Shown: positions 13,986 to 23,173 of the stretch, piece after piece
Numbering within the stretch: the stretch's first letter is position 1
Layout: the number at the start of each line of letters is the position of its first letter
Assembly (NCBI RefSeq): GCF_018324205.1
Contig: NZ_AP023356.1
Span: 5,872,001-5,936,000, forward strand
DNA length: 64,000 nt
Reading direction: 5' to 3'
From: Actinoplanes ianthinogenes
Lineage (GTDB): Bacteria; Actinomycetota; Actinomycetes; Mycobacteriales; Micromonosporaceae
Made by a program: the position numbers and the translations under genes
Notes under the pieces: model-generated
Told to the model about the DNA's origin: nothing
The model's database searches: none
The model's input: only the letters and a program-made list of their open reading frames with translations

Positions 13986-15239
13986 TCAGAGGTAGCTGCC
14001 CTTCTTGTACTCCTCGTAGCTCAGGCTCCAGTCGGTCCAGCCGTTGCCGTTCTTCAGCTTCTCCTCGGTGCCGGAGACCGTGATCGGATCGCCCATCATG
14101 GTGCGCTGGAACAGCCACTTGCCCATCGCCTCGGAGACGTTGACGCAGCCGTGCGAGACGTTGACCCGGCCCTGCTTGCCCTCGGACCACGGGGCGGCGT
14201 GGATGAACTGGCCGCTGTAGGTGATCCGCTGGGCGTAGTCGATGTCGGTGCGGTAACCGCCGTTGGGGTCGGTGTCGGTGGTGTCGAAGACGGTGTGCTC
14301 CTTCTTCTCCATCACCACCATGGTGCCGCTGGACGACGGCGTGCTCGCCTTGCCGAGGCTCACCGGGATCGTGTTGATCGTCTTGCCGTCCTGCTTGACC
14401 GTCATCTTCTTGGTGCTGTTGGAGACGGTCATGACGAACGAGCGGCCGATCTTGATGTCGACGGTGAGGTCGGACTTGCCATACCACCCGTCGCCCATCT
14501 TCACGCCCTTGAGCTGGACCTTGTAGAAGACCTTCGAGTACGCCTTCCAGTACACCTTGGGCCGGAAGTGCACCTCGGTGGGGCTGATCCAGCGCCAGGT
14601 GCCCTCCTGCGCGGGCGTGGCGGTGACCACCATCTTGCGCTCGACGTCGCCCCGGTACTTCTCCGGGATCGCGCGGCCGAACTTGACGATCAGCGGCATG
14701 CCGACGCCGACCGTGTTGTTGTCGCCGAGGAAGCTGGTGACGCGCACCAGGTTGGCCGGCTTCTTCATGGTGGTGAACTCACTGGTGACCGTGTTGTTCT
14801 TGCCCTCGGTCTCCGGGGTGCTGACGGTCACCGTGTACTTGCTGCCCCAGTCCATCGACTCGCTGGGGTGCCAGACCTTCTTGTCCTTGTCGACGGTGCC
14901 CTTGACCTCGTCGCCCTTGGCGTCGGTCACCTTGACGGTGGTGTTCTCCGGGTCCTCGCTGGTGTAGCTGACGTCGGACCAGGCCTCGACGCCGGTGGCC
15001 GCCGCCTTGGGCGAGGTGACCTCGGCCGTGTTGGGCAGCGGGGCGGCGGACGGGGACTCGGACGCGGCGCCGGCCGCGTTGTCGTTGCCGCCCTGCCAGG
15101 ACGGTGACTTGCTGCCGCTGCACGCGGCGGTGAAGAGCAGGCTGCCCGCGAGCAGCGCGACCAGGGTCGCCCGCACCCGGCGGCGGCCGGTGCCGGCCCG
15201 TTGGCTCAGCTCCGTCGGCTGGACTCCGTCGATCTCCAT
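13986..15239 (-). CDS. L,D-transpeptidase lipoprotein (YkuD domain), copy 1
   Basis: 417 aa from the ATG at 15239, chosen over an upstream in-frame start because GAGGGG precedes it. Order: an N-terminal signal ending in a lipobox-like TAAC, an Ala/Ser/Pro linker, two Ig-like domains (to about 255) and a YkuD catalytic domain with HAAPWSEG...SHGCVN, catalytic Cys 365. It should make 3-3 cross-links in peptidoglycan at the outer membrane face, as LdtMt2-type enzymes do. A paralogue with the same architecture lies directly upstream. Confidence 0.92.
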   Translation of the reverse strand: MEIDGVQPTELSQRAGTGRRRVRATLVALLAGSLLFTAACSGSKSPSWQGGNDNAAGAASESPSAAPLPNTAEVTSPKAAATGVEAWSDVSYTSEDPENTTVKVTDAKGDEVKGTVDKDKKVWHPSESMDWGSKYTVTVSTPETEGKNNTVTSEFTTMKKPANLVRVTSFLGDNNTVGVGMPLIVKFGRAIPEKYRGDVERKMVVTATPAQEGTWRWISPTEVHFRPKVYWKAYSKVFYKVQLKGVKMGDGWYGKSDLTVDIKIGRSFVMTVSNSTKKMTVKQDGKTINTIPVSLGKASTPSSSGTMVVMEKKEHTVFDTTDTDPNGGYRTDIDYAQRITYSGQFIHAAPWSEGKQGRVNVSHGCVNVSEAMGKWLFQRTMMGDPITVSGTEEKLKNGNGWTDWSLSYEEYKKGSYL

Positions 15240-15386
15240 GGTCCCCTCACGGCGTCGTTTCTCCCCGGCGCCCAATACTGCTCCAAAGACGCCAGTTGAC
15301 CAATCCCGGATTCGTGCCGCGACGCGCTGTCTGCCCTATCGGTGTGATGTGCCGAACGCTGAATCGACCGTCGCGCCGGACCCTGG

Positions 15387-16625
15387 TCAGCCGAGGTTCG
15401 CCGGCACCGGGAGGGCACTGCCGGCGGCGAACTTCTCCCAGCTCACGTCCCATGGCGTCCAGCCGTTGCCGTAGTCCAGCTTGTCCTCGGTCCCCTTCAC
15501 CGTGACCGGGTCGCCGACCAGCGTCTTGTCGAAGAGCCAGCGCGCATTCGAAGGTGAGACATTGACACATCCATGCGACACGTTCCGGTGACCTTGAGCA
15601 CCCGTGGACCACGGCGCGGAATGGATGTACTGCCCGCTCCAGGTCAGTCGCTGTGCGTACTCGATGTCGACCTTGTAGCCGTTCTCCGGGTCGGTGTCGG
15701 TGGTGTCGAAGACGGTCTGCGCCATCTTCTCGATGATCACCATGGTGCCGCTGGACGACGGAGTGCTCTTCTTGCCGAGGCTCACCGGCAGCGTCCTGAT
15801 CTGCTTGCCGTCCTTGAGCACGGTCATCTTCTTGCTGGCGTTGTCGACCTTCATCTCGAACTTGCGCCCGATCTTGGCGGTCGCCGCGCGGTCCCGGTCG
15901 CCGTAGAGGCCCTTGCCGGTGGGCAGGCCACCGACCGCGATCCGCACGCTGATCCGGGTGCCGGTCTGCCAGTACTGCGGGGCGCGGTAATACGCCGCGT
16001 TGCCCGTGGAGGTCCACGACCAGGTGCCCGGCTGGGCCGGCGTGGTCTCGACGAACATGCGCTTCTGCACGGCGGCCCGGTCGGCTTTCTTGATCCCCGG
16101 GTTGAATTCGACCACCACCGGCATGGCCACGCCGTAGGTGTGGTCGTCGAAGAGGTAGAGCCCGGTGCCGGTGTGGTGTGCCGCGTCACCCATGGTCGTG
16201 AACGTCGTCCGCGCCGTGGTGGTGCCGCCGTCCGTGCCGGTGGCGGTGACCTCGGCCGAGTACTTCTCGTTGTTCTTCAGGGTCTTGCCCGGCACCCAGG
16301 ACGAACCGTCCTCGCGGAGCTTGCCGGCGACCGCCTTGCCCTTGCTGTCGGTCAGCTTGACCGAGGTCACCTGGCCGTTGCTGACCTTGACACCGATCTC
16401 GGCGCTGGTCGGCACATTCTTCTTGTTCGCGGCCGGGGTGATGGCCAGGGTGGCCGGTGCGGCCGGGGTGGTGGTGCTCTCCGGAACGGCGGAGGCGCCC
16501 GGGTTCGCGCTGGCGGCCTGGGCCGGCTCGGCGAACGTCGGCTTGTCGTCGTCGCCGCATGCCGCGAGCGGCACGGTCACGGCCAGCGCCAGCAGCGCAG
16601 CCACACAGCGGCGGAAGTCAACCAT
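15387..16625 (-). CDS. L,D-transpeptidase lipoprotein (YkuD domain), copy 2
   Basis: 412 aa, ATG at 16625. The lipobox is LAAC (VTVPLAACGDDD), followed by a linker, two Ig-like domains and a YkuD domain with HSAPWSTG...SHGCVNVS, catalytic Cys 353. The catalytic half is very like copy 1 (shared STPSSSGTMV and TVFDTTDTDP), while the N-terminal domains have diverged, so this is a tandem duplication followed by divergence. The two genes are 147 bp apart and probably separately transcribed. Confidence 0.92.
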   Translation of the reverse strand: MVDFRRCVAALLALAVTVPLAACGDDDKPTFAEPAQAASANPGASAVPESTTTPAAPATLAITPAANKKNVPTSAEIGVKVSNGQVTSVKLTDSKGKAVAGKLREDGSSWVPGKTLKNNEKYSAEVTATGTDGGTTTARTTFTTMGDAAHHTGTGLYLFDDHTYGVAMPVVVEFNPGIKKADRAAVQKRMFVETTPAQPGTWSWTSTGNAAYYRAPQYWQTGTRISVRIAVGGLPTGKGLYGDRDRAATAKIGRKFEMKVDNASKKMTVLKDGKQIRTLPVSLGKKSTPSSSGTMVIIEKMAQTVFDTTDTDPENGYKVDIEYAQRLTWSGQYIHSAPWSTGAQGHRNVSHGCVNVSPSNARWLFDKTLVGDPVTVKGTEDKLDYGNGWTPWDVSWEKFAAGSALPVPANLG

Positions 16626-16759
16626 CGTCGTGCCCCGTTCTGGAGTTCTCGGCGCAGACATCCTGACTCATGCGCGCAAATCGTGGGTCCCCCTCAAGGA
16701 GGGATCGAGGCGATTTCGAGGATCTTCCGAGGCCGTGCTACGGTTTTCCTCGTTGCCAG

Positions 16760-16835
16760 GCGTCGCTAGCTCAACTGGCAGAGCAGCGGACTCTTAATCC
16801 GCGGGTTGTAGGTTCAAGTCCTACGCGACGCACCA
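16760..16835 (+). tRNA. tRNA-Lys (CTT), copy 1
   Basis: 76 nt with CCA encoded. Acceptor GCGTCGC/GCGACGC, D arm GCTC...GAGC, anticodon arm GCGGA-CTCTTAA-TCCGC giving anticodon CTT, T arm GTAGG-TTCAAGT-CCTAC. Upstream GTGCTACGG resembles an extended -10 element shared with copy 2. Confidence 0.97.
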
Positions 16836-16842
16836 CACGATC

Positions 16843-16877
16843 AAGGCCGCGACACCTCCCGGGTGTCTGCGGCCTTT
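16843..16877 (+). terminator. Terminator of tRNA-Lys copy 1
   Basis: AAGGCCGC-GACACC pairs with GGTGTC-T-GCGGCCTTT around a TCCC loop, ending in a short T run, directly after the tRNA. Confidence 0.8.
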
Positions 16878-16903
16878 GTCGTTGTCGCGGGTTAGGGTGG
16901 CCC

Positions 16904-17659
16904 GTGCCTTCCGATGCCACGATCGCGCCCGACCAGATGGACAACCCCGCCCGCGCCCGGCACGCGGAGCGGTTGGTGACCTCCGGCAGCGCGGAGGAGG
17001 GCCGCCGGGAGTTCGAGGCGCTCCGCCCGGAGCTGCTGCGCGATCCGGGCGCCCCGGCCTACCTCACCGAGGCGCTCTGCGCCTGCGGCCTCGGCACGGT
17101 CGCCGAGGAGTGGCTGACCGAGGCGGTGACCACGATCGCCGGCGGCGTGTCGGACGCCGGCCGGGCCGAGCAGCTGTTCGAGCTGGTCAGGGAGCGGCAC
17201 CGGGTGCGCGAGGAGCTCGACCTGGGCCACGACGACCTCGACGACCTCTACCACGAGATGGAGGCGGCGGCCGGCGGGCCGGACCCGCAGGAGGGCCGGG
17301 CCATGCTGTTCTGGCCGGCGCCGGAGTTCACCCGGCTGATCGCCCGCTGGCCCGAGCGGGCCGACATCTACAACCCGGACTGGGACCGGCATCGCGAGGG
17401 CGTGGAGCGGGCCCTGAGCGCCTGGTCCGACGCGGGCGTGGTGCACCTGGGCCTGATCGTCGGCTCGGTGGACGCCCTGGAGGCCTTCGCCGCCGCCGAA
17501 GGCCTCGACCCGGCCGCCCAGGACACCCACGCGGCCTACGCGGACGAGGCCGCCGATGCCCAGGGGGCCGCCGAGTGGCCGCCGCAGCGTAACGCTGCGT
17601 GTTGGTGCGGTTCCGGCACGAAGTACAAGAAGTGCTGCCTCCCCCGGGCCCGGGGCTGA
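16904..17659 (+). CDS. SEC-C motif protein
   Basis: 251 aa from the GTG at 16904, preceded by an AGGGTGG ribosome site; an ATG at 16937 is an alternative. The bulk is helical and acidic, like TPR-type repeats (EFEALRPELLRDPGAPAYLTEALCACG). The C-terminus ends in the SEC-C zinc motif CWCGSGTKYKKCC. SEC-C domains bind zinc and occur as tails on SecA and on stress or regulatory proteins; the function here is unknown. It sits exactly between two tRNA-Lys genes. Confidence 0.82.
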   Translation: MPSDATIAPDQMDNPARARHAERLVTSGSAEEGRREFEALRPELLRDPGAPAYLTEALCACGLGTVAEEWLTEAVTTIAGGVSDAGRAEQLFELVRERHRVREELDLGHDDLDDLYHEMEAAAGGPDPQEGRAMLFWPAPEFTRLIARWPERADIYNPDWDRHREGVERALSAWSDAGVVHLGLIVGSVDALEAFAAAEGLDPAAQDTHAAYADEAADAQGAAEWPPQRNAACWCGSGTKYKKCCLPRARG

Positions 17660-17695
17660 CCTCCGGGGTGTGCTAACGTTTCTCCTCGTTGGCCG

Positions 17696-17771
17696 GCGCT
17701 GCTAGCTCAACTGGCAGAGCAGCGGACTCTTAATCCGCGGGTTGTAGGTTCGAGTCCTACGCGGCGCACCA
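17696..17771 (+). tRNA. tRNA-Lys (CTT), copy 2
   Basis: 76 nt with CCA. From the D arm to the T arm it differs from copy 1 only at one T-loop base (TTCGAGT against TTCAAGT). The acceptor stem differs in two compensated positions (GCGCTGC/GCGGCGC). Anticodon CTT. Upstream TGCTAACGTT matches the promoter-like element of copy 1. Confidence 0.97.
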
Positions 17772-17775
17772 CATC

Positions 17776-17805
17776 CGAAAGGGCCCCCGTCGCGGGGCCC
17801 TTTCG
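17776..17805. terminator. Bidirectional terminator after tRNA-Lys copy 2
   Basis: A perfect 12-bp stem, CGAAAGGGCCCC / GGGGCCCTTTCG, with a six-base loop, lies between the tRNA and the convergent small gene at 17811-18011 and could end both transcripts. Confidence 0.82.
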
Positions 17806-17810
17806 CTTTC

Positions 17811-18011
17811 TCAGCCGGTGACCAGCACCCGGTCCAGCGGGCTGAGGCAGACCACCGCCACCCGGCTGCAGAAATCCTCGCACTCGGCGTCGTGCCCGGC
17901 CAGCCAGGCCGTGCCGGCCAGGGTCTCGCCGCACATCGCCGCGGTGTACTCGACCGTCCGGGCCGGGTCGGCCGGCCCGTCGAGGTCGACGGTGAGGTCG
18001 GATCGCGCCAT
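17811..18011 (-). CDS. Small acidic protein of unknown function
   Basis: 66 aa, ATG at 18011 with GGGAGG ten bases upstream. The product begins MARSDLTVDLDGPADPARTVEY and has three cysteines (AAMCGETL, AECEDFC) and an otherwise compact beta/alpha-like sequence. GC3 is high. It is convergent with tRNA-Lys copy 2. No family recognised. Confidence 0.5.
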   Translation of the reverse strand: MARSDLTVDLDGPADPARTVEYTAAMCGETLAGTAWLAGHDAECEDFCSRVAVVCLSPLDRVLVTG

Positions 18012-18178
18012 CGAGGATCACCCTCCCGATCGTTCGTCGTCGGAGCAGTCGCATCGGGCCGGAGCGGTCCGGCCGCCACCGTCCCGGCAGTCCTGCCCGA
18101 CGCGACTCACCTCCGGATACGCCTACGGTCAGTAATCAGTTCACCGATCGCGCAACACTGGCATCTTCCCGGTGAGTC

Positions 18179-19972
18179 TCACCGGACGAGGGCGAAGGCC
18201 AGCATTCCGGCCGCGGTGAAGTCGATCGACGGTTCGTTGGTCGCGGAGACCCGCATGTCGTCCGCGTACTGCGCGTCCGGCCGGTCGAAGTCCGCATAGG
18301 ACCCGGCCGAGCAGAGCGTCTCCGGTGTCTCCCGCTCCAGCGACTCCACCCGGTCGGCCGCGTTCGGCCCGTTGACCACGCCACCGGTCATCGACATCCC
18401 GGTCAGCGTCCCGATCTGGTCGTGCGGGCACCGGGGGAACGTGCTGCCCGCCCCGATCACCAGGGACATGCCCCAGCCGTTGCGGCCGAGGGCGACGTCG
18501 CGCTGGGCGGTGGCGAACGTGGCGTACCGGTCGTCCCCGGTCATCCGCCGGTAGAGGCCGGCGGTGGCCGCCCAGCCCAGCTGCCGGGCCGTGTAGTCGG
18601 CGCCGCCGCTGCCCGCCGCCGCGCCCATCGGGTCCGCGCGGGCCGCGGCGACCGCGCCGTCGAGGCGCCGGCGCAGGTCGTCGGCGAGCGCGGCGGACGG
18701 CGCCAGCCGGTACAGCTCGGCGTCGGCCAGCGCGTCGACGTCGTAGACGGTCAGTCCGTCGTCGCCGCCACCGGCGTCGTCCGCCCAGCGCGCCGCCTGA
18801 CCGGTCCAGTCCCCGGTCCGCCCGTCGCCCAGCGCGGTCCCGGCCAGCGCCAGCTCGGCGGCGCCCAGGGCCAGGTCGTCGGCCCAGCTCTCCTCGGGGT
18901 AGAACGACCGCGGCACGGTGGTGACGAGGTCCTCGCCGGGGTCGGTGTCCGCCCGGCCGAAGATCGCGGCGGCGGTGTCCAGATGCGACCGGGCCCGGTC
19001 CGGGTCGGCGACGGCCTCGCGCTGGGCGGCCAGGGCGAACGCGGCGGCCACCCGCCCGGCCAGGTTCGGGCTGATCGGGTCGCCCGGCGCCGCCGCCCGG
19101 AACACCGGCCGGTATCGCTGGTAGTAGCGCCGGTCGCCGGGCCGCACGGCCAGCTCGTCGTCGGCCTCCGGCAGCCGCCACGCGTCGTGGTCCCCGAGGA
19201 AGTGACCGTTCCCGGCCACCCCGACCTGGGTGTAGAGGACGTCGTCGCGCCACATCCGGCCCAGCCAGTCCAGGCCGTGCCCGATCTCCGCGGCCAGGTC
19301 CGGTGGCGCCGGGCCGTCGCGCTCCACGATCTGCATGACGACCAGCGCGTACGCGGCGGTGTGGGTGAACTTCAGGTAGTCGCCGGCGTCGAACCAGCCG
19401 CCGGAGACGTCGGCCGTGACGCCGGTGGACTCCAGGGTGGCGTCGTCGTCGGCCGGGGTGCGGTAGACCGTCGCGGACCGGTCGGCCAGGTGTGCGGGTG
19501 ACCGCTGCCAGGGGCCGTCGACCTGGTCGGGGCCGTCGCGGTGTGCCTGGAAGTAACTCACCGAGCCGGCCACCAGCGGGGCGTAGAGCCGTGCGGCGGA
19601 GCCGATCCGGAACGGGGGCGAGTCGGCTCGGACGTGGTCGTTCAGGCGTACCCGAAAGGTGCCGGACCGGCGCAGGGCCGTGAGATCCAGCGGGTTGATC
19701 GCGCGATAGCGCGGGTTCCAGGCGCCCCGGCTGGGTCCGGCGGTGACCGTGAGCACCACCTGCCCGGCGGCGTCGACGACGGTGGCGGTCGCCCCGGCGG
19801 CGTCCCCGGGGGCGAGCAGCATCGCGATCTTGGTTTCGCCGGTGGTCCACCCGACCTGATCGACGCGGATCTGCGCGGTGGGCAGATCCGGTCGTGGCGC
19901 GTCGCAGGCGGTGGCCAGCAGGACGAGCAGGAGCAGGGGCGGGCACCAGCGGCGGAGGCTCACGAGGCGCAA
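18179..19972 (-). CDS. GH9 family glycoside hydrolase, lipoprotein
   Basis: 597 aa. The signal ends in lipobox LATAC (Cys about 23). An N-terminal CelD-type Ig domain (IRVDQVGWTTGETKIAML) precedes the (alpha/alpha)6 GH9 domain. Catalytic signatures: GGWFDAGDYLKF with the base Asp at 195/198, and TNEPSIDF near the C-terminus with acid Glu 580. GH9 enzymes invert beta-1,4-glucosidic bonds. Anchoring to the membrane and the lack of a CBM suggest it works on oligosaccharides near the cell, perhaps as an exo-glucosidase or endoglucanase. Confidence 0.9.
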   Translation of the reverse strand: MRLVSLRRWCPPLLLLVLLATACDAPRPDLPTAQIRVDQVGWTTGETKIAMLLAPGDAAGATATVVDAAGQVVLTVTAGPSRGAWNPRYRAINPLDLTALRRSGTFRVRLNDHVRADSPPFRIGSAARLYAPLVAGSVSYFQAHRDGPDQVDGPWQRSPAHLADRSATVYRTPADDDATLESTGVTADVSGGWFDAGDYLKFTHTAAYALVVMQIVERDGPAPPDLAAEIGHGLDWLGRMWRDDVLYTQVGVAGNGHFLGDHDAWRLPEADDELAVRPGDRRYYQRYRPVFRAAAPGDPISPNLAGRVAAAFALAAQREAVADPDRARSHLDTAAAIFGRADTDPGEDLVTTVPRSFYPEESWADDLALGAAELALAGTALGDGRTGDWTGQAARWADDAGGGDDGLTVYDVDALADAELYRLAPSAALADDLRRRLDGAVAAARADPMGAAAGSGGADYTARQLGWAATAGLYRRMTGDDRYATFATAQRDVALGRNGWGMSLVIGAGSTFPRCPHDQIGTLTGMSMTGGVVNGPNAADRVESLERETPETLCSAGSYADFDRPDAQYADDMRVSATNEPSIDFTAAGMLAFALVR

Positions 19973-20075
19973 GCCTCACCGAGTCCACGATCACCGCGGC
20001 GCACCCGGTGTGCGGCAAAGATCTGACAGTTGTCGGTGAGCGGGTCGCCGCAGGTGAGGACGTATCGTCGGCGCC

Positions 20076-20693
20076 ATGACCCGCGTCCTGCTGATCTCGG
20101 GAAGCACACGCGACGGCTCGCTGCACACTGCCGCGCTGCGCACCGCCGCCCGGTTCGCCCCGCCCGGCCTCGACGTCACGCTCTACACCGGGCTGTCCGG
20201 GCTGCCGGCGTTCGTGCCGGGGGAGACGCCGCCGCCGGCGCCGGTCGCCGAGCTGCGCCGGCTGGTGGTCGCCGCGGACGCGCTGCTGTTCAGCACCCCG
20301 GAGTACGCCGGCGCGCTGCCCGGCAGCCTGAAGAACCTGCTGGACTGGCTGGTCGACGGCGGCGAGCTGACCGGCCGGGCCGCCGCCTGGCTGTCGGTGG
20401 TCGCGCCCGGGCGGGACGAGGGCGCCCGGGCCGGCCTGGAGTCGGTGCTCGGGCACGGCGGCGCGCGCCTGCTGCGGGCCGCCTGCGTCCGCCTCCCGCT
20501 GGACATCCGCACCGTCGACGAGCACGGCCTGGTCGACGACCCGCGGCTGCACACCGCGCTGGGGGACATGGCGCAGGCGCTGGTCCGGGTGCTCGCCGAG
20601 GCGCGCCCCGCGCCGTCCTGGCAGGTCCAGTCGAGCCTTTATCCGGTGATCACGCCGAGCGGGCCGCCGGCGTTCGGCGGCCGGCCGTTCTGA
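20076..20693 (+). CDS. NADPH-dependent FMN reductase family protein
   Basis: 205 aa flavodoxin-like fold. LLISGSTRDGSLHTAAL (4-20) is the FMN phosphate-binding loop (GSxRxxS type) and STPEYAGALPGSLKNLLDWL is the second FMN contact motif. It should reduce FMN or a quinone/azo-type substrate with NAD(P)H in the cytosol. It is divergent from the GH9 gene across 103 bp and ends one base before the convergent sulfatase gene. Confidence 0.9.
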   Translation: MTRVLLISGSTRDGSLHTAALRTAARFAPPGLDVTLYTGLSGLPAFVPGETPPPAPVAELRRLVVAADALLFSTPEYAGALPGSLKNLLDWLVDGGELTGRAAAWLSVVAPGRDEGARAGLESVLGHGGARLLRAACVRLPLDIRTVDEHGLVDDPRLHTALGDMAQALVRVLAEARPAPSWQVQSSLYPVITPSGPPAFGGRPF

Positions 20694-22229
20694 TCAGGCC
20701 GGCGACCGCCCGGCGGCCGAGCACGCCGACTGGCCCCGGCACGCGGTCAGCGCGACCACGGCCGCGTGCAGCTCGGCCAGCCGCTGCGGGGTGAGCGTGC
20801 CGACGACGTTGTTCAGCATCTCCGGGTCGCGGTCCCGCTCGTAGTACTCCTTCGACCCGTCGACGTACTCGACGTAGGTGAACGTCTTGGTGCGCAGCGC
20901 GTTGTACGCCGGCGGGATGTTCGCACTGTCCACCTCGAAGTCCGGGTCGCCCGGGTCGGTGGCCGGGTCCCGGTGCTCGACCAGGGCCGTGGTCCGCCAG
21001 GCCCGGTCGCCGGCGCCGGTGAGCAGCGGCACGAAGCTGCGCCCGTCCACCCCGTCCGCCCCGTCGGCCGGCGTCCTGGCCCCGGCCAGCTCGCCGAAGG
21101 TGGGCCGCAGATCGACGTTCTCCACCACCTCGTCGACGGTCTGACCGGCCTTGACCCGGGGTCCGGTGACGATCAGCGGCACGTTCACGTCGGTGTCGAA
21201 GGCGGTCTGCTTGCCGGAGGTCAGCCGGTACTCACCCATGTGGTACCCGTTGTCGGAGTTGAACACCACGATCGTGTTGTCCGCGACGCCGGCCTCGGTC
21301 AGCGTGGCCCGCAGCGAGGCGATCATCCGGTCGACCGACTGCACCGCCTGCACCCGTTTGCGGAACTCCAGGTCCAGGGTCTGCCGCTGCTTCTTGGTCA
21401 GCGGGGCGTGCCGGGACAGCCAGTGCGGCGCGTTGAGCGGCACCCGGTCGTACGCCGGGGTCCGCGGGGCTTGCAGGGTCGCGAACTTGCCGGTGTCCTG
21501 CGCCGCCGGCGTGTACGGCGAGTGCGGCGTGTACGTCGCCACCTCGACCATGAACGGCTTGCCGCTCGCCGCCGAGGCGGTGATGAAGTCGGACGCCTTC
21601 GCCGAGACCACGTCGGTCAGGTAGTCCCGCGGCGCGTGCCCGTACCGCTTGACCACGCCGTTCTCGTTCAGCGCGTAGTCGTAGTTCTGGTACGCGTTGC
21701 CGCCCGCGTACCACTCGTCCCAGCCCGGCGGCACGTACGGCTTGCCGGTGTACCGGAGATCCTTCGGCTGGTACTCGTTCAGGTACTTGCCGAGGAAGGC
21801 GGTGCGGTACCCGGCCGCGTGCAGGTCGGTCGCGAAGGTCGAGGTCTCCTCGCCGCGGCTGTGGAAGAGCTGGAAACCGCCGTCCGAGCCGTGGTTCTTG
21901 AAGATCCCGGTGTTGTGCGGGTACTGCCCCTTGAAGATCGAGGCCCGCGACGGGCAGCACAGCGAGTCGGTCACCGTGTAGTTGGTGAACGTGGTGCCCT
22001 CGCGTTGCATGGCCAGCACGGCCGGCATGTACGGCACCAGGTTTTTCGCCAGGTCGTCGGTGAGCACGAAGACGATGTTCGGCCGCTTGGCGCCCCCGGC
22101 CTCGGTGGTCGCGGCGGGTGCCAGCGCGTCGGCGAGGCCACCACCGTGGGAGCCCGTGCACCCGGCTGCCGTGGTGAGCAGGGCGACGGCGAGGGCGGCG
22201 CGGAGGGCACGACGTAGGCGAAGGATCAT
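20694..22229 (-). CDS. Sulfatase (arylsulfatase family), exported
   Basis: 511 aa. The N-terminus is a lipoprotein-type signal (LLTTAAGC, Cys 24). PNIVFVLTDDL holds the metal-binding aspartates, and LCCPSRAS gives the C-x-P-x-R sulfatase motif with Cys91 as the residue oxidised to formylglycine. A second sulfatase signature region is GKYLNEY. It should hydrolyse sulfate esters outside the membrane and needs a formylglycine-generating enzyme, which is not in the window. It is convergent with the FMN reductase gene. Confidence 0.92.
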   Translation of the reverse strand: MILRLRRALRAALAVALLTTAAGCTGSHGGGLADALAPAATTEAGGAKRPNIVFVLTDDLAKNLVPYMPAVLAMQREGTTFTNYTVTDSLCCPSRASIFKGQYPHNTGIFKNHGSDGGFQLFHSRGEETSTFATDLHAAGYRTAFLGKYLNEYQPKDLRYTGKPYVPPGWDEWYAGGNAYQNYDYALNENGVVKRYGHAPRDYLTDVVSAKASDFITASAASGKPFMVEVATYTPHSPYTPAAQDTGKFATLQAPRTPAYDRVPLNAPHWLSRHAPLTKKQRQTLDLEFRKRVQAVQSVDRMIASLRATLTEAGVADNTIVVFNSDNGYHMGEYRLTSGKQTAFDTDVNVPLIVTGPRVKAGQTVDEVVENVDLRPTFGELAGARTPADGADGVDGRSFVPLLTGAGDRAWRTTALVEHRDPATDPGDPDFEVDSANIPPAYNALRTKTFTYVEYVDGSKEYYERDRDPEMLNNVVGTLTPQRLAELHAAVVALTACRGQSACSAAGRSPA

Positions 22230-22516
22230 GGTGCTGCGGGTGCTCCGTCCGGCGAGGTGGTGAGAGCCAGGTTAGCCTCCGCTGAGATGATCTTTAAAAG
22301 AACCTCAAGTGGCCGGTGGAATCGATGCCGGTGACACATAGTGGATGCCCGAGTCCTTCCGGAAAGGGGAACCGCCGTCGTGGCCAGCGCAGACCCGCTG
22401 CACCCCCGTATCGTTGTGGTCACTGCTTGTAATTGCAATCGGCCGGAGCGTCCGGTCCGCGCGCTGCCGCGCCGGCGTCGCCTCCCGGTGCGCCCACCCC
22501 GCTCCCCACGCCGCGG

Positions 22517-23173
22517 CTAGGCCGACAGGCCGTGCTGGTAGGCATAACGCACGGCCTGCGCCCGGTCGCGGACCCCGGCCTTGGCGAACAACCGGTTGAT
22601 GTGTGATTTCACGGTCACCTCGGTGACGTACAGCCGCTGCGCGATCTCCTTGTTGGACAGCCCGGCGGCGATCAGCCGCAGCACCTCGGCCTCCCGGGCG
22701 GTCAGCCCGTCCGGCAGCTCCCGCTCCGGCACGGCCGCCGGGACCGGGGCGCCGCCCGCCGCCGCGGCCAGCAGGCGCTGCTGCACCTGCGGGTCGAGGA
22801 CCGCCTGCCCGATAGCGGCGGCCCGGACCGCCTGGGCGATCTGCACCCGCCCGGCGTCCTTCGTCAGATAGCCGACCGCGCCGGCCCGCAGCGCCCCGAG
22901 GATGTGCTCGTCGTCGGCGAACGTGGTCAGCACGACCACCCGGGTCTCCGGGAACCGCGCCTTGATCAGCGCGGTCGCCTCGACCCCGTCGCGGCGGGGC
23001 ATCCGCAGGTCCATCAGGACCACGTCCGGGCGCTCCCGGCCGGCCAGCTCGACGGCCTGGTCGCCGTCGGCCGCCTCGCCGACCACCTCGACGTCGTCGA
23101 GCAGGCTCAGCATCAGGGCCAGCCCGTCGCGGACCGCCGTCTGGTCGTCGGCCACCACCACGCGGATGCTCAC
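22517..23173 (-). CDS. NarL/LuxR-family response regulator
   Basis: 218 aa from the GTG at 23173, whose GTGA overlaps the kinase stop, so the pair is coupled. The receiver has ADD (8-10), phospho-acceptor D55 in VLMDLRMP, and TTFADD. The C-terminal LuxR HTH reads LTAREAEVLRLIAAGLSNKEIAQRLYVTEVTVKSHI. Phosphorylated by the upstream kinase, it should bind DNA as a dimer. The 287 bp between its end and the sulfatase start hold nothing I recognise. Confidence 0.94.
   Translation of the reverse strand: MSIRVVVADDQTAVRDGLALMLSLLDDVEVVGEAADGDQAVELAGRERPDVVLMDLRMPRRDGVEATALIKARFPETRVVVLTTFADDEHILGALRAGAVGYLTKDAGRVQIAQAVRAAAIGQAVLDPQVQQRLLAAAAGGAPVPAAVPERELPDGLTAREAEVLRLIAAGLSNKEIAQRLYVTEVTVKSHINRLFAKAGVRDRAQAVRYAYQHGLSA

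Noticed and set aside
22226..22438. Small minus-strand frames between the sulfatase and response regulator genes
   Set aside because: No ribosome site, no family, and composition of random GC-rich sequence.
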